From CAWHOW01 sp050013795 (GTDB lineage Bacteria; Bacteroidota; Bacteroidia; Bacteroidales; CG2-30-32-10), in NCBI GenBank assembly GCA_050013795.1, contig JBEKEO010000127.1, forward strand, positions 1 through 8,923: 8,923 bases of DNA, given 5' to 3'. Each line of letters starts with the position of its first letter. Within the stretch, counting starts at the first letter, position 1. The position numbers were made by a program, and so were the translations under genes. A model generated the notes under the pieces. It saw only the letters and a program-made list of their open reading frames with translations, ran no database searches and was not told the origin of the DNA. Of the stretch, positions 1 to 5,730 are shown in pieces.

Positions 1-567
1 AAAAATATAATGGAAGGGAAAGAAGTTGTAGAAAAGTTGCCTGATAAACCGGATTCCTCAACCAATAAATATTCGAATATATCTTTTGCAAAATCGAAAG
101 AAGATTCATTACTGCGAGTCGAAGTGGAAAAGCAGGATAAATACGGTATTGCCGCAAATGATAATTCAACCAGTTCGCCTATTTCATCCATTAGCAGTTT
201 TTTCTTTTTCACTCCACTTAAAGGAATGATAACAAATAATTTTGACCCTGAAGGAGAACATTATGGGGTAGATATTGTTGCTGCAAAGGACGAGGCCATT
301 AAAGCCACTCTTGATGGTTCTGTAATATTTGCCGGATGGACATTAAAAACAGGATATACTATTGCCATTCAACACCAGAATAATCTTATTTCCGTTTATA
401 AACATAATTCGGCCTTACTAAAAAAAGAAGGTGATGATGTAAAAGCCGGTGAAGCAGTTGCTATCATTGGCGAAACAGGAGAATTATCTTCGGGTCCGCA
501 TTTGCATTTTGAATTATGGTACAATGGAACGCCGGTCAATCCGAGAGATTATATGGTGTTTCAGTAA
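1..567 (+). CDS. M23 family (LytM-type) zinc metallopeptidase, 5' end off the window
   Basis: This is a peptidoglycan hydrolase of the M23 family, which normally cuts peptide cross-links in the periplasm. Numbering from the ATG at position 10, the catalytic domain covers about residues 68-185. All expected zinc and catalytic residues are visible: His84 and Asp88 in HYGVD, His132 in the YKHN segment, and the HLH pair His164/His166 in GPHLHFE. The first 65 residues are polar and low in complexity. The frame stays open from position 10 back to base 1 (codons K-N-I), and there is no signal peptide or membrane anchor in what is visible. The real start, probably with an N-terminal transmembrane segment as in related Bacteroidota proteins, therefore lies upstream. 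The family call is firm; the exact substrate bond is unknown. Its stop lies 12 bp before dxr, so co-transcription is likely. Confidence 0.9.
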   Translation, partial: KNIMEGKEVVEKLPDKPDSSTNKYSNISFAKSKEDSLLRVEVEKQDKYGIAANDNSTSSPISSISSFFFFTPLKGMITNNFDPEGEHYGVDIVAAKDEAIKATLDGSVIFAGWTLKTGYTIAIQHQNNLISVYKHNSALLKKEGDDVKAGEAVAIIGETGELSSGPHLHFELWYNGTPVNPRDYMVFQ

Positions 568-579
568 AATAAAATATTC

Positions 580-1734
580 TTGAAAAAACGTATTGCCATA
601 TTAGGTTCCACAGGCTCGATAGGAACACAGGCGCTTGATGTTATACGGCAGCATGCTGAGCGTTTTACGGTTGAGGCGCTTACGGCCAATAGTAATGCTG
701 ATTTATTAATAGAACAAGCGTTAGAATTCAAACCCGATTCGGTTGTAATTGCCGACGAAAGCCAATACTTAAAAGTAAAAGAAATTCTCAGCCCCTATCA
801 GATAAAGGTATATGCAGGAGTCGAAGCATTATCACAGGTGGTGGAACTTGATAATATTGATCTTGTCCTTGCTGCTCTTGTTGGCTTTGCCGGATTGAAA
901 CCAACCCTTAAAGCGATAGAAGCCGGCAAGCAAATTGCGCTGGCGAATAAAGAAACACTTGTTGTGGCGGGAGATATTATAACAAAACTTGCCAAGGAAA
1001 AAGGGGTAAATATATATCCTGTTGATTCGGAACATTCGGCAATATTCCAATGCCTGGCGGGTGAATTTCACAATGCAATAGAGAAAATATACCTTACTGC
1101 TTCTGGCGGGCCTTTCAGGGGAAAAACAGTTGAAGAATTAAAAAAGGTGACCAAAGCTGAAGCGCTAAAACACCCTAACTGGAACATGGGTGCAAAAGTT
1201 ACCATTGATTCAGCAACCCTTATGAACAAAGGGCTTGAGGTTATAGAAGCGCATTGGTTGTTTGGTTTAAAAGCTGAACAAATTAATGTTATTGTTCATC
1301 CTCAATCAATCATTCATTCCATTGTACAATTTGCTGATGGGAGTATGAAAGCACAAATGGGGCTCCCTGATATGAAACTTCCCATTCAATATGCCTTAGG
1401 GTATCCTGTAAGATTGAAATCCGATTTCAACCGATTTAACTTTGCTGATTATCCTCAATTGACTTTCGAACAACCCGATAAAGCCATTTTCCGTAACATC
1501 GCACTTGCTTATGAGGCTTTGAGGAAAGGGGGGAACATGCCCTGCATTATGAATGCTGCAAACGAAGAAGTGGTGAATGCTTTTTTGCAGGATAAAATTG
1601 CCTTCCTCGAAATGCCTGCTTTAATTGAGCAATGCATGGAGAAGATCAGCTTTATTGAAAAACCTGCACTTGAAGATTACATTTCAACTGATAAAGAAAC
1701 CCGCTTGTATGCTCAGCGCATTTTATTCGGGTAA
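580..1734 (+). CDS. dxr: 1-deoxy-D-xylulose-5-phosphate reductoisomerase
   Basis: Dxr (IspC) converts 1-deoxy-D-xylulose 5-phosphate to 2-C-methyl-D-erythritol 4-phosphate with NADPH and a divalent metal, the second step of the cytosolic MEP isoprenoid pathway. The 384-residue length is normal. The NADPH loop GSTGSIG is at residues 9-15, and LANKETLVVAG is at 121-131. Metal ligands are Asp149 and Glu151 in VDSEHS and Glu220 in NKGLE. Substrate and flap residues Ser175, His198, Trp201, Met203, Asn216, Lys217, His246 and Met265 line up with the E. coli enzyme at a constant offset of 11. The start is TTG at 580: the N-terminus MKKRIAILGSTG fits the family exactly, no ATG lies nearby, and the preceding gene's in-frame TAA (565-567) leaves only four codons upstream. 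No Shine-Dalgarno site is visible. Fosmidomycin sensitivity would be expected from the intact active site, as inference. Confidence 0.97.
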   Translation: MKKRIAILGSTGSIGTQALDVIRQHAERFTVEALTANSNADLLIEQALEFKPDSVVIADESQYLKVKEILSPYQIKVYAGVEALSQVVELDNIDLVLAALVGFAGLKPTLKAIEAGKQIALANKETLVVAGDIITKLAKEKGVNIYPVDSEHSAIFQCLAGEFHNAIEKIYLTASGGPFRGKTVEELKKVTKAEALKHPNWNMGAKVTIDSATLMNKGLEVIEAHWLFGLKAEQINVIVHPQSIIHSIVQFADGSMKAQMGLPDMKLPIQYALGYPVRLKSDFNRFNFADYPQLTFEQPDKAIFRNIALAYEALRKGGNMPCIMNAANEEVVNAFLQDKIAFLEMPALIEQCMEKISFIEKPALEDYISTDKETRLYAQRILFG

Positions 1735-1748
1735 TATTTATCACCAGC

Positions 1749-1763
1749 TTAACATCAAGTTAA
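1749..1763. repeat. Short inverted repeat between dxr and rseP
   Basis: A perfect 5-bp inverted repeat (TTAAC-ATCAA-GTTAA) begins 14 bp after the dxr stop. It lies inside a second AT-only pair of arms, ATATTTA at 1734-1740 and TAAATAT at 1761-1767, which cannot form at the same time as the inner stem. There is no T-run after it, so it is a poor intrinsic terminator. It could be a weak attenuator, an operator half-site pair, or chance in AT-rich DNA. Confidence 0.25.
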
Positions 1764-1785
1764 ATATCATAACAAATAAATTACT

Positions 1786-1792
1786 TATTTTG
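1786..1792 (+). promoter_or_regulatory. Possible Bacteroidota-type -7 box upstream of rseP
   Basis: TATTTTG followed by CAGCCCC resembles the Bacteroidota -7 element TAnnTTTG but is one base short. It would give a leader of roughly 45 bases before the rseP ATG at 1844. I cannot see a clear TTTG -33 element about 20 bases upstream. It is reported because the 109-bp gap before rseP is the only place in this block with room for an internal promoter. Confidence 0.3.
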
Positions 1793-1843
1793 CAGCCCCA
1801 ACTTTAATCAAAAGAAAATCAAAACCTTCAAAATAAAATATAT

Positions 1844-3151
1844 ATGACCGGATTGATAATGGCCGCCCAACTGATATTGGGTCTTTCAATATTAATACTT
1901 CTCCATGAACTCGGGCATTTTTTATCTGCACGTATGTTTGGGATAAAGGTTGATAAATTCTATCTTTTCTTTGATGCATGGGGATTTAAGCTTTTTCATT
2001 TTAAAACAAAGAATACGGAATACGGTATTGGATGGCTGCCTTTTGGAGGTTATTGCAAAATTGCAGGTATGATAGACGAGTCAATGGACAAGGAGCAAAT
2101 GAAACAACCGCCTCAACCTTGGGAATTCCGTTCAAAACCGGCTTGGCAGAGATTGATAGTAATGGTAGCCGGTGTGTTTATGAACCTGGTATTAGGTTCT
2201 GTGATATTTGCTTTTGTCACATTTCATTGGGAAAAAGAATATCTTCCAAATAATAATGTAACATCGGGTATTTATGCATATGAAAGCGCCCGAGATATAG
2301 GTTTTAAAACGGGGGATAAGATTGTTTCGGTTAATAATAAAAAAATAAAACGTTTTAAAGATGCTTTATCTATAAATGTTTTATTAGGTGCAACTATAAC
2401 CGTAGAAAGATCCGGAAATACAATTGATATTAAAGTTCCGGAGGATTTTTATAAGACATATAAAAGCAATAACCGAGACTTTTTTATTGATGCTACAAAT
2501 TTTCATCCAGTGATAGATAGTGTTATTTCTGGGTCAACTGCAGAAAAAAGCGGATTGAAAAAAGGCGACAAATTTTTAATGATTGACACAATTAACACTT
2601 CTGTTTATGGAAAATTCAGGGAAGAAATATGGAAGTGCAAAGGAAAGACTATCGCCTTGCGAACAGTTAGAAATAACGACACCCTTACAAAGAATGTGCA
2701 GGTAGATTCAACAGGCGTGATTGGAATATTGTGTAAGGTACCATATGATTTCAAAGAGTATTCATTTTTTAGCGCATTAACATACGGAACAAGTGATGCG
2801 TTAAGCAATTTATGGGCGAATATCCGCGGCATGGGAAGAATATTCAGTGGAAAAGAAAATGCAAGAGAATCCCTTCAGGGGCCAATTGGTATTGCACATA
2901 TCTATGGAGGTAAATGGGATTGGTATCGGTTTTGGTCAATAACAGGATTACTTTCCATGATACTTGCATTTATGAATATATTACCTATTCCTGCTTTAGA
3001 CGGTGGTCATGTGATATTTACCGCTATAGAAATGATTACACGACGAAAGTTCTCAGATTCGTTTATGGAAAAGGTGCAAATGGTTGGAATGTTTATTATT
3101 TTGGGTATAATGGTATTAGTTATTTTCAACGATATTCTTAAGTTGTTTTAA
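1844..3151 (+). CDS. rseP: RIP metalloprotease RseP (site-2 protease)
   Basis: This is an inner-membrane zinc protease of the M50 (site-2) family. Family members cut transmembrane segments of anti-sigma factors and clear leftover signal peptides; the substrate here is unknown. The zinc motif HELGH is at residues 21-25 in the first membrane helix (about 7-30). A second helix around 103-126 carries AGVFMN, typical of the family. Two PDZ-like segments in the periplasmic part cover about 140-200 and 222-290, each with a GDK turn (157-159 and 241-243). The third zinc ligand is in the LDG motif, Asp386 in NILPIPALDGG, and a last helix covers about 411-430. The 435-residue length is usual for Bacteroidota. 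ATG at 1844 is preferred; an ATG five codons later (1859) is possible. The gene follows dxr by 109 bp, a neighbourhood also loosely seen in E. coli, where dxr and rseP lie in one cluster. Confidence 0.95.
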   Translation: MTGLIMAAQLILGLSILILLHELGHFLSARMFGIKVDKFYLFFDAWGFKLFHFKTKNTEYGIGWLPFGGYCKIAGMIDESMDKEQMKQPPQPWEFRSKPAWQRLIVMVAGVFMNLVLGSVIFAFVTFHWEKEYLPNNNVTSGIYAYESARDIGFKTGDKIVSVNNKKIKRFKDALSINVLLGATITVERSGNTIDIKVPEDFYKTYKSNNRDFFIDATNFHPVIDSVISGSTAEKSGLKKGDKFLMIDTINTSVYGKFREEIWKCKGKTIALRTVRNNDTLTKNVQVDSTGVIGILCKVPYDFKEYSFFSALTYGTSDALSNLWANIRGMGRIFSGKENARESLQGPIGIAHIYGGKWDWYRFWSITGLLSMILAFMNILPIPALDGGHVIFTAIEMITRRKFSDSFMEKVQMVGMFIILGIMVLVIFNDILKLF

Positions 3152-3164
3152 TATTCTTGAAAAT

Positions 3165-3190
3165 AAAATAGGTTCTTGCATAACCTTTTG
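3165..3190. terminator. Possible bidirectional terminator between convergent rseP and the permease gene
   Basis: The arms AGGTT (3170-3174) and AACCT (3182-3186) form a 5-bp stem with a 7-base loop. If T3169 is bulged out, A3166-A3168 can pair with T3187-T3189. On the + strand a T-run follows further on, at about 3198-3205; on the - strand the stem is followed directly by ATTTTATTTTC. The position, 19 bp after the rseP stop and about 40 bp after the permease stop, fits a shared terminator, but the stem is short and low in GC. The rest of the 3152-3227 gap is AT-rich with nothing else recognisable. Confidence 0.35.
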
Positions 3191-3227
3191 ATTAAACTTT
3201 TTTTCCTTATAATTAATTGAATAATCC

Positions 3228-4496
3228 TTAAAACTTCTTTTCCTTTTCAATTGTTCTCTTTGATATCTGTCTTACAGGATACCAGGAAGTAACAACTCCT
3301 ATTACAACATCAATAAGTAAAACATAAATGAAGTCGAGTGCCTGCATGTGCACCGGGTATGCTGTAATAACAAAAGAGCCGCTGTCGGGCATTCTTACAA
3401 ACCCATAATGTTGCTGAAGCCAACATATAATAGCGCCTAAAGCGAGTCCTGAAAGAGCGCCAACAAACGTAATCATCATACCCTCAGCGAAAAAGATACG
3501 GCGTATAAGTTTACGGTCAGCGCCCATACTCCAGAGTATGGCTATATCTTTTTTCTTATCAAGTATAAGCATGGTAAGCGTTCCTATAACATTGAAAGTT
3601 GCAATAAGAAGAATAAATGAAAGTATAAGGATAATTGCCCACTTTTCAGATTTCATTATTTTATATAATAATTCCTGTTGCTGAAACCTGTTCTTTACAG
3701 AGAATTTGTCGCCTGCAATAGTTATAATTTGTTCCTGTATCTTGTTCCAGTTAGCATTAGGAGCCAGTCCTATCTCTTCAGATGTAACTTCATTATCGTA
3801 ATTAAGCAACTTGCGTGCAAAACGTAAAGGAATAATAACATATTTAATATCATAATCCTGCTGAACCGAAAATATTCCAGAAGGAAATGTAACCTCTGAA
3901 TTGAATGCTTCAAGCGGGTTAGAGAAATTAGATTCCCTTCTTGGCACATAAATTTCTAATGGGTTTAAGTAATCATTCAGTTTAATCCCGAGATTATAAG
4001 CCACCCCCTGTCCCACTACAGCATAATTATTACTGTCTCTCTGCAGTACGAATTTTCCCTCAGCTATCATGGTATCTATACCGCTCAACTTCTGGTAATC
4101 AGGGCTTACTCCCTTGATGGTCGCAATGAATTGTTTGTCTTTATATTTGATAAGGGCATTTTCTTCTATGGCGTCGGTCATATAAACAACACCAGGAATC
4201 TGCTTAATCTTATCTACAGGGAGTGTCGCAATATTAAATGTTTTGCCTTCTTTTGCCGTGACTTGTATTTCGGGGTTGAAAGTATTAAATAATTTTACCA
4301 CTACCGATTCAAACCCATTGAATACCGACAGGACAATGATAAGCGCTGTTGTACCAACCATAAATCCTATTATCGAAATCCCCGAAATAATATTGATGAT
4401 ATTATGGGATTTCTTTGAGAAGAGATACCGTTTTGCTATGTAAAGTGAAGTGTTCAGAGATTTGTTTATTTGTGATTTATCTTTTGCAATCAGCAA
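3228..4496 (-). CDS. LolC/LolE-type ABC transporter permease (FtsX/MacB superfamily)
   Basis: This inner-membrane permease resembles LolC/LolE, which pull lipoproteins out of the inner membrane for transfer to the outer membrane. The layout is the four-helix type: helix 1 at about 35-58, a large periplasmic domain at about 60-280, and further helices at about 287-310, 338-360 and 386-406. Between helices 2 and 3 is the cytoplasmic coupling segment (KKDIAILWSMGADRK, 315-329), which contacts the ATPase in this family. The N-terminal YIAKRYLFSKKSHN (19-32) is typical of Bacteroidota homologues. The start is TTG at 4496, four bases after the methyltransferase stop, with no ATG before residue 46. 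The matching ATPase (LolD) is not in this window. A single such protein may act as a homodimer, but that is inference. Another FtsX-family exporter role cannot be excluded. Confidence 0.85.
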   Translation of the reverse strand: MLIAKDKSQINKSLNTSLYIAKRYLFSKKSHNIINIISGISIIGFMVGTTALIIVLSVFNGFESVVVKLFNTFNPEIQVTAKEGKTFNIATLPVDKIKQIPGVVYMTDAIEENALIKYKDKQFIATIKGVSPDYQKLSGIDTMIAEGKFVLQRDSNNYAVVGQGVAYNLGIKLNDYLNPLEIYVPRRESNFSNPLEAFNSEVTFPSGIFSVQQDYDIKYVIIPLRFARKLLNYDNEVTSEEIGLAPNANWNKIQEQIITIAGDKFSVKNRFQQQELLYKIMKSEKWAIILILSFILLIATFNVIGTLTMLILDKKKDIAILWSMGADRKLIRRIFFAEGMMITFVGALSGLALGAIICWLQQHYGFVRMPDSGSFVITAYPVHMQALDFIYVLLIDVVIGVVTSWYPVRQISKRTIEKEKKF

Positions 4497-4500
4497 AATC

Positions 4501-5316
4501 TTATTTCCTCCATGCCTTTACCACTAAACCAGTTCCTGTGCTGTGTTTGCCAATGACATCAAAATAATTTAACAACAAACAAAATGGGAAAGTAATGATA
4601 TAGTAAAATGGCAATATGATGAAAAACAATTTGCTTACACCAAGCATTTGAATAGGGTATTTCATTGACAAACGCCAGGAGATTTTACCCGGTGTTCCAT
4701 AAACAAAGCGTGCATCAACCTTTGAGAATCCCGACTTTAAAAGCTTTTCTTCAATCTCTTTAATGTTGTACCCATCGCGCACATGTTCGCCAATGAATGA
4801 TTCTCCGCCGTCTTCATGATCATGGACATTAGAGCCTCCCTGATCGGAGGGAGTTGATACAAGTAACATTGCTCCATGCTTCAATGAAAATGCATAATTC
4901 TCAAAGACCTTTACATCTTCAAGTATGTGTTCCATCACATCAACGCAAAGTATTAGGTCGTATTTTTCTTTTTCACGGAAAGTAGTAAGGTCGCCAATGG
5001 CAAATGTTGCATTGGTTCTTCCTATCTGTTTAAAGAAACCATTACAATCGGCAACTTGTTCATCCTTTACATCAATACCTGTAATAGTAGGTTTGAATTT
5101 AAGTCCTGATAAATAATAAGAATACTGACCGAAACCGGAACCCGCATCGAGTATCTCTGTTTTTCCAGTTCTGCTTTTAGCCCACTCCCTGACATCTTTT
5201 TTGATATGCCATGTTCTTAATAGTAAGAGATCAAGCATGTGATAAAATACTTTTCGCAGGAATGGCGATTTATTGAAAATATTACCAAGACTGCGTTTAA
5301 TAGGGTCGTATTGCAT
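4501..5316 (-). CDS. Class I SAM-dependent methyltransferase, substrate unknown
   Basis: The fold is that of a Rossmann methyltransferase of the UbiE/Methyltransf_11 kind. SAM-binding motif I is EILDAGSGFGQY (residues 55-66). The acidic residue after strand 2 is Asp82 in TGIDVKD, GDL (108-110) fits the adenine-contact region, and LILCVDVMEHILED (121-134) is the motif IV/post-I region seen in small-molecule methyltransferases. Residues 151-156 (LLVSTP) form the following strand. After the catalytic core, a strongly hydrophobic stretch at about 229-250 (rich in F, I, L and Y) suggests membrane contact, so a lipid, quinone, polyprenyl or envelope substrate is plausible as inference only. The histidine- and aspartate-rich segment 163-171 is unusual. 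The gene lies 15 bp after rbfA and 4 bp before the permease gene, so all three are probably co-transcribed. No RNA-binding domain is visible, which argues against a simple rRNA methylase. Confidence 0.8.
   Translation of the reverse strand: MQYDPIKRSLGNIFNKSPFLRKVFYHMLDLLLLRTWHIKKDVREWAKSRTGKTEILDAGSGFGQYSYYLSGLKFKPTITGIDVKDEQVADCNGFFKQIGRTNATFAIGDLTTFREKEKYDLILCVDVMEHILEDVKVFENYAFSLKHGAMLLVSTPSDQGGSNVHDHEDGGESFIGEHVRDGYNIKEIEEKLLKSGFSKVDARFVYGTPGKISWRLSMKYPIQMLGVSKLFFIILPFYYIITFPFCLLLNYFDVIGKHSTGTGLVVKAWRK
4506..4511 (-). promoter_or_regulatory. Shine-Dalgarno-like GGAGGA before the permease TTG start
   Basis: On the - strand GGAGGA lies in the last codons of the methyltransferase gene (TGG AGG AAA TAA), nine bases before the TTG at 4496. 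Such sites are uncommon in Bacteroidota and this one is forced partly by the coding sequence, but it supports the TTG as the true start and suggests that translation of the two genes is coupled. Confidence 0.45.
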
Positions 5317-5331
5317 TGGGATAATATGATA

Positions 5332-5676
5332 TTATTTCTTTAACAGATTTTCTATGTTCTCGATATAATCCAGGGAGTCATCCAGGAAGAATTCCAGTTC
5401 AGGTATAACGCGAAGTTGATTATTAACTCTGTTGCCAAGGTTGCGTCGAAAATCTTTTGTGTGGAGGTTGATGTTCTTTATCACATCGTTTTTAGTTAAA
5501 CCGGCAGCAGCAAAAACACTGACATATATCTTTGCAACAGATAGATCAGAAGCTACTCGCACTTGCATAACAGTAACCATTGCATTGGCGAATAGACTTT
5601 TGTTTTCCAGCAGGAATATCTCGCTTATCTCTTTTTGAATAAGGCGTGCCACCTTGTTTTGTCGTGTTGTTTCCAT
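5332..5676 (-). CDS. rbfA: 30S ribosome-binding factor A
   Basis: RbfA is a small cytosolic KH-fold protein that binds the immature 30S subunit and helps 16S rRNA 5'-end processing, notably in the cold. The 114 residues are a usual length. The N-terminus METTRQNKVARLIQKEIS is characteristic of Bacteroidota RbfA. The central strand-turn-strand VRVASDLSVAKIYVSVF (39-55) and the end DDSLDYIENIENLLKK (99-114) are family hallmarks, with the conserved helix around 72-85 (HTKDFRRNLGNRV). The ATG at 5676 is chosen; a TTG three codons upstream (5685) is in frame but sits inside the likely promoter box. It is the first gene of a tight group with the methyltransferase and the LolC/E-like permease. It follows icmF by 54 bp on the same strand, so some read-through from icmF is possible. 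Confidence 0.95.
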   Translation of the reverse strand: METTRQNKVARLIQKEISEIFLLENKSLFANAMVTVMQVRVASDLSVAKIYVSVFAAAGLTKNDVIKNINLHTKDFRRNLGNRVNNQLRVIPELEFFLDDSLDYIENIENLLKK

Positions 5677-5682
5677 AATGCG

Positions 5683-5690
5683 CAAAAGTA
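5683..5690 (-). promoter_or_regulatory. Bacteroidota -7 promoter box (TAnnTTTG) directly before rbfA
   Basis: On the - strand TACTTTTG matches the Bacteroidota -7 consensus TAnnTTTG exactly and ends only six bases before the rbfA ATG. Transcription from it would begin at or within a few bases of the start codon, giving a leaderless or nearly leaderless mRNA. The -33 TTTG element is not clear: the nearest TTTG upstream is 30 bases from the box instead of the usual 19-21. Confidence 0.45.
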
Positions 5691-5730
5691 GTGATAATTT
5701 GATTCTAAAACTCTACACTTCAAACTACCA

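Noticed and set aside
573..586. The 14-base string AATATTCTTGAAAA occurs here and again at 3150-3163, both times just after a stop codon.
   Set aside because: The match is AT-rich and short. The second copy leads only to a TAG a few codons later, and no further copies or shared function are visible. Chance is the simplest explanation.
798..1071. Overlapping open frames on the - strand opposite dxr (65 and 79 codons).
   Set aside because: They lie inside a well-conserved dxr gene, have no recognisable protein features and no start-site signals; they are antisense shadows.
5677..5685. Alternative TTG start for rbfA three codons upstream.
   Set aside because: METTRQNK is the family N-terminus and ATG at 5676 fits it. 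The TTG overlaps the likely -7 box.
5691..5730. Possible hairpin after icmF: AGTTTGA pairing with TCAAATT on the - strand.
   Set aside because: It needs a G-U pair and a loop of about 17 bases, has no clear T-run, and is too weak to call a terminator.
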